In this document: positions 28,101-36,459 of the stretch, one piece after another
How the letters are laid out: the number at the start of each line of letters is the position of its first letter
Numbering within the stretch: position 1 is the stretch's first letter
Source: Lacrimispora sp. 210928-DFI.3.58
GTDB lineage: Bacteria; Bacillota; Clostridia; Lachnospirales; Lachnospiraceae
NCBI RefSeq assembly: GCF_020554865.1
Contig: NZ_JAJCIC010000002.1
Coordinates: forward strand, 124,001 to 188,000
DNA length: 64,000 nucleotides
Direction of reading: 5' to 3'
Program-made: the position numbers and the translations under genes
The notes under the pieces: generated by a model
What the model saw: only the letters and a program-made list of their open reading frames with translations
Databases searched by the model: none
What the model was told of the DNA's origin: nothing

Positions 28101-31100
28101 GATCCTCCATCTCATGCGCGCTTAAATCTTCCAACCGTTTGATATCATCTGCTTTACTGCGCAAGTCCTTGATCCGGGCCAGCATATCAGGATCACCATC
28201 ACAGTACACCATCTCTCCAGTGTCCTTATCCTGCCACGCCCCGCTCTCTGCTATGGACTGATAAAATGTTTCCAGCTCATTCCAGGCTTTTGTGCGGGCT
28301 GTTGGCTGATTATACTGGTTCAAATAGTCACTGCTGTAATCAATACTGTGCAGAAATTCCAGAACCGTATTCTTCACACCATCCGGCACATGATGGGTTT
28401 TGTCAGGCTTAATCAGCCATCTCTGCATAGCCTGTACATCCTTTGTAATCTGCTGCTTATCGCGGCTCCGCTGCTGCCGTTCCGCAGCCCGTCTGGCGCT
28501 CTCAACATACTTCTTAGGATTCATTACATTTCTGATTTGTGCCTGCTCCTGGTTCAAAGCCAGGATCTCCTGCTTCAGGCGTTTCATTTCCTTCTGATCC
28601 GCCCCGATTCCCCTGGCTGCCTCCTGCTCATATTTGATTTTCAGCGCATCCCGCCTGGTTATAATGTCCTGTTTGACATCATTTACACGTTCTCTGTATT
28701 TCTGCTTCAGAGATGTTTTATATTCTCCCATTTTCTTTGCATATTCATCGCGCAGTTGCTCGGCCTTTTGTTCAGCCTTGCTCTCTAAGGCAGACTTACT
28801 TTTTACATAATCATCTTTCAACCGCTGTATTTCCGCTTGTTTTTTGTCAGCGAAAGTTGGCGGTTCATTCCGTATAGCAAAGTAGGATTCTAGAATCTCC
28901 TGGCCGACAATGAAAGACATTTCATCGATATCCGCTCCATAGATATTTGTTACCTGCTCCTGCATCTGGTCAAGCGCATAGCCTACCGCTATTAGCTGAT
29001 CCGCCGGATGCGTAATACTTGACGGGAACAGCTCTGGGTGCTGCGAAGACAGTTCCTGATACAGGCTGTCAATAGAACTTCCCTCATTCCCCAACCGTAT
29101 TCTCCCAAAATACTTTTTTCGGAAGGCATTATAGCCGCCTAGGGATCCCAGATCCGCCTTGTCCTGCTCTGATATCTTGATCTTAGTCTCCCTGATCTGC
29201 TTTCGGATATCCTTATATTGTTCTGCCAGCTCTATATCCCTGGCCAGGGGCTTTTTCAGAATGCCCTTTGCTATGCTTGAAGCCGCTTCTAAAAGCTCCT
29301 GTCCATCCACCTGATCTGTACTCCGGATATACTCATAGAGCTTTGTCAGGTTCTGGGCCAGGGTCTTATCAGAGTAAGCGCTCCCGTATTTTTCAAGCAG
29401 TCCTTTGGCAACCTTTTTGATATCCTGCTGCCGCATCTCCGCTTTTGATGTGACCTCAAACTGTTTTTTCGTAAGCTCAAGCCGGTTCTGCAGAAGTTCG
29501 TTGGCTTTTTTAAGGGCCTTATTTTCATCTTCCAGGAATGCCCTGCTTACCCTGTTTGAGAGTTCTTCCACATCCTCCAGCTGGAACTTCACACCATCAT
29601 TTTTTATGTTCTCTTCCTTGACACCCAACAATTTCTCAAATATACTATAGACAGATGGGAGATCGCGAGTGTCGCTCCGTGAACTGCTCTGCAGGAAGGA
29701 CGGGGTCTTGATCGGCGCAGTGTCTCCCACTTTTATTGTATGTACTTCATGCAGATACATCCGGTTATCCTGCGCAATCTTAACAACAGCCAGTTCATAG
29801 TATTCACCAGCATACTTCCCTTGATCAATCTTTATTTTAGCCCCTATAACCGCAGAGTCGTACTTTCTTCCTTTCCAGTTTTCATTATAATTCAAAACCC
29901 GTCCCTTCTGCAGTACATCCGGCACTGCCGCAAAAGAGATTGCTTTCAGGCGCCCTATTCCATGCCCTATATCAGACTTTACACTTTCCCTGTCCAGATA
30001 TATATCTCCAACTACATCATTATGAACCTTTCCACCCACAGATTCATAAAACTCCGTCACCTGGGAAACCAAATCCTTGTCACCTTTTGGAAATTCTGAA
30101 CCCGTAAGCTCTGCTGCCGGATCCATCTTCTGAACCATTTTATAATTCTGTTCAATATGGTTTTCTGTCACCTGGCCAGGATTCTCCAGAATATTCTTTT
30201 CCTTCCCCTGCCATTCTACCTCCATGCCTGACTTATACCGCGCCCCGGCGTCTTCCGCTGCCAGAATCCAGACATCCCTGGCATCCTCAAAATATTGCAG
30301 ATCCTCCTCCAGGCCTTTCGCCGCCGAACGGGTACTGCCAACCTTTATCATCTCCTTTATTGCATCTACAATATCCGTCAGGAAATCAATGATTTTCTCT
30401 GCCAGGCCTTTATCCTTTTCCATAACCCTTCCAATAAATTCCGGGTCATTCAGGAACTTCTGCGTGGCATCCGCTGTGATCTCCTCCATGATCTCCTCTC
30501 TCGTCAGCTCCTGGCCTTCCTGGGAGTATCTTGCCTCATATGACTCAACCAGACTGTCATACGATACATTCTGTGCTTTCATCTCCGCCTCTATGGCAAT
30601 ATCGCTGAACATTTTATAACCCTTCGGTGAATATTCCTTTATGAAATGGGTGATTTCATGTGTCACTGCCCCATTAAAGTCACTGGCATTTACTGACAAG
30701 GTAATCTGGCCATTTTTATAGGAAGCTTCTGCTCCTTCTACATCCAGGCTTTCCACAAGATTGATGGTAAGACCTGTTTTCTTTCCAATATATTCCCCTA
30801 TCCTCCGTTGGGCGTTAGTCGCATTCTCTGATATTGTACCCAATCCGCCTGTTTTTGGCGCTCCCTGGATCATATTGGTGGGCTGCCCGGTTTTCAGGTC
30901 AACTTTGTAGGCATCATTAAAATCTTGTGCTCCTGCCTTGTAGGCGGCCTTAAACTGCTCCTCTGTCAGCACCGACATAATAGCCGCATGCTCTGCTATC
31001 CCCATATCTATCTGATGATAACCAGCATCATAGGCCCGCCCAAATGCACGGTTGTACACAGGAATTTCTACAGATCCGTCATAGGATTCTGTCAGCACCT

Positions 31101-33144
31101 CGCCGCCGCGCTTCCCATAAGCCGGGACATATGCAGCAGCATTCTCCCCTTCCTCTGCCGTCAGGGCCTCCTGCCCCTTGCTCACGGCCTCTGCCTCCTG
31201 CGCCTTCCGGCTTTCCAGTATCGGAACCCGGATTTCATTTTCCCGGTTCTGGCTTTCCTGTTCTCCGTTCGCAATCATATCATATGCCCGGTCATAGGCA
31301 GCCTGTTTCTTCTCTGGCACAGTTGTTTCTTCTGCTGTTTCAGGCTCATTATCGGCCCCTGCTTCCTGCTTTTCTTCCTCCCCTGTAAACTTCTCTGCCT
31401 GTCTCAATTCAGAGGCTTCCTGAGCCGTATGCGTTGGCAGCTCCTCTCCCTTTTTCGCCTGCTCTGCCATATCCTTAAGCCACTGCTCCATCCTGATGTC
31501 ATAATCAGCCTTATCACGGTTGCTTATAAACTCTCCCCGTTTCTGACGCCCAGCATAGTCCTCTGCAAGCCGCTGGAGATTAACTGCCTCATCATAATAC
31601 TCCTCTGCTGAATAATGCTCCCTATTAGTATCAATTCCCTGGGCATAATCACGATAATCTTCATTAAGAGTTTTTCCATACTGGTTTAATGCAATATTAC
31701 CAACTGCCTGACTCCCAGCCCCCATGAGTCCACCCGATAACGCACCTCCCGCACCAGCCAGGCCAACATTCTGCAAGAATTCCAAAAAGGCGGCCTTCTT
31801 TGCCTCTGTCTGATTCATTCCCTGATCCAGACAGTTCTTGTATGTCGTGCTGTACCGAGACAATTCCTGCATAATAAGTTTATCAGAAATCTCGTTCGCA
31901 ACCTCTGTAAATACTTCCTCGGATCCTTCTGTAAGCGCCTGTTTCCCCATATTTTTAAGAAACATTCTTACACCCTTGCCCGGCGCTGTCTTTAGCCCTT
32001 CCAAACCTTCCAGTGAGAATTTCTCAAAAAATGCCTCCGCTGCTGCATTTGCAGCTCCAAGCATAACTGCCTGCTGGGTGTTACCTCCCCGCTGGAGTGC
32101 ATCCCTAGTTCCCGACAGGCCAGCCCCGCCAGCAGCAATTGCCAGTCCGCCTACTCCAAACGGAAGACGCCCTATATTTTCTCCCATGGACAGACCTGTG
32201 CCTACCAGGAAATCCCGGACATTATCATTGGGAATAATACTCTTTAATGCCTCATTGTCTGTTATTCCTGTGCGTATTCCCTCCGTCATGACGGATCCAC
32301 CAAAACGGGGATCATTTGGATCCATCTCCTCATAATCCCCTGTAATTCCCTTAATTGCCTGCTCATACAGTAATGCAGGATAGGCTCCACTTCCTGCGAC
32401 AGCAATACCTGCATCCAATACAGTCCCCACTACCGGATGCTCCTTTGCAAAGGCCGCAGTATTGGTACTTGCTGTATCCGTTGCCCTGCGGTTTAATTCC
32501 CTCCCCAAGGAATCCACAAAATCTGACGCCGCCTTTGCCCCATATCTTCCATTCAGATAATAATAGAGTTCCTTTTCACGGTCAGTCATATATGTAAAAT
32601 TCTTCTGCGCTGCCCGTAACACCTCACGTTTATCTTTATTTAAATAATCAATCAGGCCATAGTTGGCATTAAACACATTATCGCTTTGCTTTCCCTTCTG
32701 GATAATCTGGTCATACGCCTCCGTACCGCTTTCTCTATCAGCCCGCTGAATATCCGTCCAAAGTTTCTCCTGTCTCTGCTGCCTGGCTGTTTCCTGCTCC
32801 TGGCGTTTGGCCAGTTTCCATTTCTCTGTCCAAGGAAGGTAGGAAGAGGATTTGCCAACGAGCTCCGTTGTAGCCGCATTTTTGTTTGCCGCCAAATCCT
32901 CCCTTTCCGTCCGCCTAAAGTCTGTCAATTGCCGGCCCTGCTGGATCTGCTGCTCCCTTTGTTTTTCCTGCTGGGCCTGTCTGCGCATCTTTTCTGCATA
33001 CGCACGCGCATATTGCGATTCACGAGCTATTTTTTCATCATATGCCGCTACCAGAGGGTTTTTATTTGCCGTTGTACCGCCAGCATTCTCTATACTGGTT
33101 TGCCTCTTCTTTTTTTCATAAGCATCTACTAATATATTCGCCAT
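25156..33144 (-). CDS. Giant multi-domain phage virion protein (2662 aa) with protease and nuclease-like domains
   Basis: At 8 kb this gene takes a fifth of the prophage. Visible parts: a charged, Gln-rich N-terminus; Gly/Ala-rich hydrophobic stretches (~240-480); a zinc-metalloprotease motif HEITH at 829-833 with downstream Glu-rich helices; a PBECR-type nuclease-like domain (about 1020-1160, with GHGIGRLKAISFAAVPDVL and YLHEVHTI); a long coiled coil (~1435-1570); and a C-terminal region (~2050-2280) with a hydrophobic Ala-rich helix. Such large polyvalent proteins in podovirus-like phages are thought to be packaged and ejected with the DNA. Last gene of the late operon, 12 bases after the 412-aa gene. 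Ribosome site AAGGAGAGG. Function inferred. Confidence 0.8.
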   Translation of the reverse strand: MANILVDAYEKKKRQTSIENAGGTTANKNPLVAAYDEKIARESQYARAYAEKMRRQAQQEKQREQQIQQGRQLTDFRRTEREDLAANKNAATTELVGKSSSYLPWTEKWKLAKRQEQETARQQRQEKLWTDIQRADRESGTEAYDQIIQKGKQSDNVFNANYGLIDYLNKDKREVLRAAQKNFTYMTDREKELYYYLNGRYGAKAASDFVDSLGRELNRRATDTASTNTAAFAKEHPVVGTVLDAGIAVAGSGAYPALLYEQAIKGITGDYEEMDPNDPRFGGSVMTEGIRTGITDNEALKSIIPNDNVRDFLVGTGLSMGENIGRLPFGVGGLAIAAGGAGLSGTRDALQRGGNTQQAVMLGAANAAAEAFFEKFSLEGLEGLKTAPGKGVRMFLKNMGKQALTEGSEEVFTEVANEISDKLIMQELSRYSTTYKNCLDQGMNQTEAKKAAFLEFLQNVGLAGAGGALSGGLMGAGSQAVGNIALNQYGKTLNEDYRDYAQGIDTNREHYSAEEYYDEAVNLQRLAEDYAGRQKRGEFISNRDKADYDIRMEQWLKDMAEQAKKGEELPTHTAQEASELRQAEKFTGEEEKQEAGADNEPETAEETTVPEKKQAAYDRAYDMIANGEQESQNRENEIRVPILESRKAQEAEAVSKGQEALTAEEGENAAAYVPAYGKRGGEVLTESYDGSVEIPVYNRAFGRAYDAGYHQIDMGIAEHAAIMSVLTEEQFKAAYKAGAQDFNDAYKVDLKTGQPTNMIQGAPKTGGLGTISENATNAQRRIGEYIGKKTGLTINLVESLDVEGAEASYKNGQITLSVNASDFNGAVTHEITHFIKEYSPKGYKMFSDIAIEAEMKAQNVSYDSLVESYEARYSQEGQELTREEIMEEITADATQKFLNDPEFIGRVMEKDKGLAEKIIDFLTDIVDAIKEMIKVGSTRSAAKGLEEDLQYFEDARDVWILAAEDAGARYKSGMEVEWQGKEKNILENPGQVTENHIEQNYKMVQKMDPAAELTGSEFPKGDKDLVSQVTEFYESVGGKVHNDVVGDIYLDRESVKSDIGHGIGRLKAISFAAVPDVLQKGRVLNYNENWKGRKYDSAVIGAKIKIDQGKYAGEYYELAVVKIAQDNRMYLHEVHTIKVGDTAPIKTPSFLQSSSRSDTRDLPSVYSIFEKLLGVKEENIKNDGVKFQLEDVEELSNRVSRAFLEDENKALKKANELLQNRLELTKKQFEVTSKAEMRQQDIKKVAKGLLEKYGSAYSDKTLAQNLTKLYEYIRSTDQVDGQELLEAASSIAKGILKKPLARDIELAEQYKDIRKQIRETKIKISEQDKADLGSLGGYNAFRKKYFGRIRLGNEGSSIDSLYQELSSQHPELFPSSITHPADQLIAVGYALDQMQEQVTNIYGADIDEMSFIVGQEILESYFAIRNEPPTFADKKQAEIQRLKDDYVKSKSALESKAEQKAEQLRDEYAKKMGEYKTSLKQKYRERVNDVKQDIITRRDALKIKYEQEAARGIGADQKEMKRLKQEILALNQEQAQIRNVMNPKKYVESARRAAERQQRSRDKQQITKDVQAMQRWLIKPDKTHHVPDGVKNTVLEFLHSIDYSSDYLNQYNQPTARTKAWNELETFYQSIAESGAWQDKDTGEMVYCDGDPDMLARIKDLRSKADDIKRLEDLSAHEMEDLRNIVTSMKKTIEEMNTLKSNERSESLEKMAHGIVSDLLNRKNRTEYAGDLLGPADQLFNYDMLDPQTMFGLMGDNMKSLYDSLRTGLDKKTRMLKDAQDYVNALKEETKITDKELRKWTGKGAEEKEFELSGDRKIKLTIAQIMSLYELNKRGQARGHIYDRQGGISQAPRVSRTRIEGGKLALSQVIKEYAPIRVSEAEVQNIIDVLTPEQKAFADGLQRFMGINCAAWGNDVTVQMYGYKKFTASNYFPIVTNKNYITTVQGDLKNQSKTIQNLGITKSTVQNAHNPIIIEDIMDVFSRQSDQMSTYNAYLMPLSDLNKVQNYINKGEGADVWSIKQEIERAFGKKGNEYIDKLVKDINGSVHEEKSLGDRLLSNWKASAVGGNLRVAIQQPTAYLRAAMEIDGKYLVRGAMTRTQKGQWDLICKYAPIAQWKDWGFYRMDTSRQMKDIMFGTDSLKNRITNATMIGAEMGDKAAWNRLWRACEYECMDKHPDLERESEEFYKEVGRRFSEIVDKTQVVDSTLHRTQIMRSQNGLTKLATSFMAEPLKSYDMLYRAGAEVRLGVLGAKKRAVRAGSVYVLTAAATALAASVMDAMRDNDRDKTFGEKYWENFWGNVSESITFIGNVPWAKDIYATLMGDTPVRSDMAGFQDIGYAIREIAKAKRGESKYTPQYVILYAARQASNITGMPVKNIERDAEALLDTVINYKGSAEADYGWLKQKYNMGNTDNLNLYAGMMIEARRSGNQELEGRIKADLNKAKVNNDTISKKIKNMVKAELITKDSVDPRIDAAAQAVEAADDGEYKALVQQLIAEGYSGELVSSAVDMRIKQLAGDEDIDWEAEEQTNPDDLYEGVMAAEGEAEAPEIELKTPYSSSDLVEAVKKTDSSDKKSYEEYNAIVSRLYQTKKENGMKESKIPGSIKSAITKEYKEKWIEAYRNKDQETYEAIQNKLKQLKVNGKYLYGGDDWISWRKEAKEKK

Positions 33145-33155
33145 AGCCTCTCCTT

Positions 33156-34394
33156 TTAGTATACTGACTTACTTTTTCTTCCAATTTCCACATTGCCGCC
33201 AGCCGCTTTTAAGACTTTCTCTCTTTCTTCTCTTTCAGAAACTCCGGCATCACGAAGTGCAGAAAGAACGGCGCCCGAATCATACAGATATTCATTATTG
33301 TCATCCGTCATAGCCAGCATTTCTTTTGCCATTGCTACAAGGTCAGCATACTTATATCCCCCATACTTATCCGAAGACGTCCCGCTCTTCCCGCTTCCGC
33401 TCCCGCCGCCGCTACGCGCCATGGAGGATGCCATTTTCTGCTGCTGTAGCGCATACTGCAATGCGTCCTGCTCCTTCTGATAATCAAACTGTGCCTGCCA
33501 CTGCTGCTGTGCCAAGGCGTCCTGGGTCTTCTGGTATGCGTATTCCTCTGCCCATTGCTGCTGTGCCAGATCGCTCTGGTATTCCCCGAAATCCTGATTA
33601 TAGGAACTGTCATATCTGCCGGAATAATAATCCAGATCCCGGTAATAATCCCCCACAGTATCCCTATAGCGTCCATAATCGATGCTGTCCTGTTCATTCA
33701 CCATTCCAAGACGGTTATACAGCTCCTGTCCCTCCTGGAGATACTGGGCATATACCCTGTCATAGATATCCAGCGTCTTATCCCCGAGCTGGCTCAGATA
33801 ATTGTCATACGCCTGCTGTCCTGCCGCCTGGGCATAGGTAGAGCCGTATCCGCCCGTCAGCTGTGCCGCCTGTCCCATCGTATCCCGCATGGCCTTCTGC
33901 CCCTGCTGGACATAGCTGTCCCGGTAATTTTTATACAGATCGCTGTCATACACGTCATCCGTATTAAATTCCTTTCGGTTCAGGATGTCGCTTATCAGCC
34001 CGTCTATGATCCCATCATATTTGCTGCTATATTCTGCCGGCTTACTGTCCTCCAGGTCTTCCAGCTTGCTTCCATAAGCCTGCGTCTTACTGGATGGTGA
34101 AAAGCGTGAATATTTATAGCCTGTAATATACTCTGACGCCGGGCTGGCTGCCTTAGAGCCGGAAACAGGTGTTATGGTCACATTCTGGCCATTTGCCACA
34201 TTTGCAGGAGACGCTGCCTGCTGGCCTGCGGAAGACGCTCCTTGTGCCTGGAGCTGCTTTAACAGCTGCGTATTCTGGCTGTCCGTCCCGCTGTAATTCC
34301 CTATACCGTACTGGCTTGCCAGATTCTTCCTGGCAGAATAGGAGCTGTCCTGCCCCTGGCTCTTTAAATAATCAACAATGCTTCCTACTGCCAT
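33156..34394 (-). CDS. Q/Y-rich phage structural protein (putative internal virion protein)
   Basis: This 412-residue protein has a disordered Ser/Ala/Gln-rich N-terminus (~30-110) and a middle part with many Tyr and Gln (RYRDTVGDYYRDLDYYSGRYD). Imperfect repeats of QQQWQAQFDYQKEQDAL type (~290-345) follow, then a Gly/Ser-rich linker and a compact C-terminal helix region. Such proteins sit beside the giant ejection-type protein in related clostridial prophages. A role as an internal or tail-tip component is inferred; I do not recognise a named family. Confidence 0.7.
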   Translation of the reverse strand: MAVGSIVDYLKSQGQDSSYSARKNLASQYGIGNYSGTDSQNTQLLKQLQAQGASSAGQQAASPANVANGQNVTITPVSGSKAASPASEYITGYKYSRFSPSSKTQAYGSKLEDLEDSKPAEYSSKYDGIIDGLISDILNRKEFNTDDVYDSDLYKNYRDSYVQQGQKAMRDTMGQAAQLTGGYGSTYAQAAGQQAYDNYLSQLGDKTLDIYDRVYAQYLQEGQELYNRLGMVNEQDSIDYGRYRDTVGDYYRDLDYYSGRYDSSYNQDFGEYQSDLAQQQWAEEYAYQKTQDALAQQQWQAQFDYQKEQDALQYALQQQKMASSMARSGGGSGSGKSGTSSDKYGGYKYADLVAMAKEMLAMTDDNNEYLYDSGAVLSALRDAGVSEREEREKVLKAAGGNVEIGRKSKSVY

Positions 34395-34396
34395 TT

Positions 34397-34558
34397 TTAT
34401 TCCCCTTTCTTTTCTGCCTTATCCTCCAGCTGTTTCCCGCTGTTCAGGATATTATTGATGGACACAAGCATAGTTGCCTGCTGTATCCCCTCTACTTTCA
34501 GCTGGTTCATCATCATAAGCGCCATATTAATATCCTTTTCTTCAAATACAATCTTCAT
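34397..34558 (-). CDS. Small helical phage protein (53 aa)
   Basis: This 53-residue protein starts MKIVFEEKDINMALMMMNQL, behind a GAGGAGG ribosome site, and ends 2 bases before the next gene. Its first 17 bases overlap the end of the S74 appendage gene. Helical and charged; no family recognised. Tight packing and the strong ribosome site make it a likely gene. Confidence 0.7.
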   Translation of the reverse strand: MKIVFEEKDINMALMMMNQLKVEGIQQATMLVSINNILNSGKQLEDKAEKKGE

Positions 34559-35498
34559 TTTCAGCCTCCTCTATCTCCTGTATTTTCCGTTCCAATCCAT
34601 CTAACAGCTTCTGCTGCTCCCTGATCGCCCCCGCATACAATACGCTGTTCGTGCTGTATGGCACCGACATGTACTCCCCCTCATGATTCACAAGAGGGAG
34701 TTCCGTGCCAGCCTGCTCCTGCAGTTCATCAATATCCTGGGCAATAAAGCCCATAGACCTATTCCCAGAATCCTTAAATGCAAACGTCACAGGTTTCAGT
34801 CCCAGTACAATGGCAAGGGCCGTTTCATCTGGTATCTCTTCCACATGGTCCTTAAGCCTCCTGTCTGACCTTTCAAACAGCGTTTCGCAGGAAACATCGT
34901 ATGACGCATACAGATAACGGCAGTTCAACTGTCCCTCGACATCCGCATCCCCGGCGATTCTCATATAATTAGAATACAGGAGTCCATTCACTGTCACCTG
35001 GCCGGAATATGTAATTGCTTTTGTTATCACTTCCCCTGAAGCAGATACAATAAACTGGTCATTGATATTAATGGAGCCGCCGCTTATTGTTCCGGAAAAT
35101 ACTGCCGTCCCATCCTTGTATAGCTTAAAATTATCCGTATCAATAACCAGATACCCTGTCTTAAAGGTAATGGCCTCTGCTGTGGCCGATATTTCAGAGC
35201 ACAATTCCGCTGCGCTGACCTTTAAGGCGATCTCTCCATTCATTACCTTTATGCTGCTCTCTAAATTCTCCTGTACATTCTCAAACCGGGATATCATCCC
35301 CTGCATCGTCAGCTCCAGCTGTGCAATGGATGTGTCTGTCTCCTGGTATTGCAGCAGGGCATCCAGAGAAAAATTGTCTTCCGGGGTAATATTGGCAAGG
35401 CTATAACGCAGCTGGTCATTCAGCATCTGAATATAGCTGTATACCTTCTTTATATCCTGCCTGCTGCCTCCTATGGCTGGCATGTTAAAGCTTGACAT
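34542..35498 (-). CDS. Tail appendage with C-terminal S74 autoprocessing chaperone (copy 1)
   Basis: This 318-residue protein has an N-terminal helical/beta part containing the NFKLYKDGTAVFSGTISGGSININ repeat typical of trimeric phage fibres. Its C-terminal ~110 residues are a peptidase S74 chaperone starting at about residue 210 (SDRRLKDHVEEIP, then MGFIAQDIDELQE). In this family the chaperone helps trimerisation and cuts itself off just before the Ser of SDRRLK. Start overlaps the second copy by 14 bases. Confidence 0.88.
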   Translation of the reverse strand: MSSFNMPAIGGSRQDIKKVYSYIQMLNDQLRYSLANITPEDNFSLDALLQYQETDTSIAQLELTMQGMISRFENVQENLESSIKVMNGEIALKVSAAELCSEISATAEAITFKTGYLVIDTDNFKLYKDGTAVFSGTISGGSININDQFIVSASGEVITKAITYSGQVTVNGLLYSNYMRIAGDADVEGQLNCRYLYASYDVSCETLFERSDRRLKDHVEEIPDETALAIVLGLKPVTFAFKDSGNRSMGFIAQDIDELQEQAGTELPLVNHEGEYMSVPYSTNSVLYAGAIREQQKLLDGLERKIQEIEEAENEDCI

Positions 35499-36459
35499 TC
35501 CCCTTCCCTCCCATCCTTTTCAATGCAGCTGAAATCCGTTCAATGCGCATCTGGTTGTGCTGTATTGCCGCTGCGTACAGCGCTCCATAACTGTCATAGG
35601 ATAATTCCAGATACCTTCCCCGGCGCCTGACCAAGGGAAGATTATCCAGCCGTTCCTGCCCCTTATATACCTCCTGAGCAATATACCCAACCGCGCTCCT
35701 GCCGCTTCCCTTAAAAGAAAAGCTCACTGGCCGGAATGCTGCTAACGCCTCTGCCGCCTTTTCCGGCTCTATCCTTTCAATATCCTGTTTAAGCCTCCTG
35801 TCCGAGGTCTGGTACACCTTCCTGCAGTTCAATGTATCTGACACATATGCCTCACTGCAGGTCATGTTCCCGGTAACATTATTCACATAATCACTGTCGT
35901 TATATATTTCCAGCTCATTTGCGTATACCCCATTATTTGGATTCAGCGTTGCTGTCCGAAGCGTCCCGTCTATATAACAAGCGCCAGCCGGAGTAACCAC
36001 AAATTTATTCTGGATGTTAATGGCTCCTCCATTTATGGTCCCAGAAAAATCTGCATTCCCATTCTTATCAAGGGCCATATTATTCGCCTGTATGATAATT
36101 TGCCCTGTCTTCAATGAAATAAATTCTCCATACAGCTCCATCCTGGTCAGCATTGTATCAACAACGCCGCCCTTCTCTACCAGAAGGCTTATCTTTTCCT
36201 GCGACTGGCTCAAGGCAGTCCGCATATTCTCCGTCTCACTCTCAAAGGAGATCCTAAATTCGTCCGTATTAAACGTTATCTCCCGCGTTATTCCCTGCCG
36301 CTCTGCCAGGACATCCAGTGTGCCTTTCCCTATATTGTCCTCCAGGCTTAGATTTTCTATCGTATATTTCAGCTCTTCGCAGAACCGATACAGCTTCGAC
36401 ATGACCGTCTTGATATCCGTCTCTTCCTTATCCAATACCAGCGGCTTAAATACTGCCAT
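35485..36459 (-). CDS. Tail appendage with C-terminal S74 autoprocessing chaperone (copy 2)
   Basis: This 324-residue paralogue of the downstream gene has the same plan: a fibre part with NMALDKNGNADFSGTINGGAININ, then a DNA segment coding for SDRRLKQDIERIEPEK at about residue 217, followed by AVGYIAQEVYKGQE and a C-terminal Arg-rich helix. Autocleavage before the Ser is expected. The two copies are diverged in the fibre part, so the virion may carry two appendage types. Confidence 0.88.
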   Translation of the reverse strand: MAVFKPLVLDKEETDIKTVMSKLYRFCEELKYTIENLSLEDNIGKGTLDVLAERQGITREITFNTDEFRISFESETENMRTALSQSQEKISLLVEKGGVVDTMLTRMELYGEFISLKTGQIIIQANNMALDKNGNADFSGTINGGAINIQNKFVVTPAGACYIDGTLRTATLNPNNGVYANELEIYNDSDYVNNVTGNMTCSEAYVSDTLNCRKVYQTSDRRLKQDIERIEPEKAAEALAAFRPVSFSFKGSGRSAVGYIAQEVYKGQERLDNLPLVRRRGRYLELSYDSYGALYAAAIQHNQMRIERISAALKRMGGKGNVKL

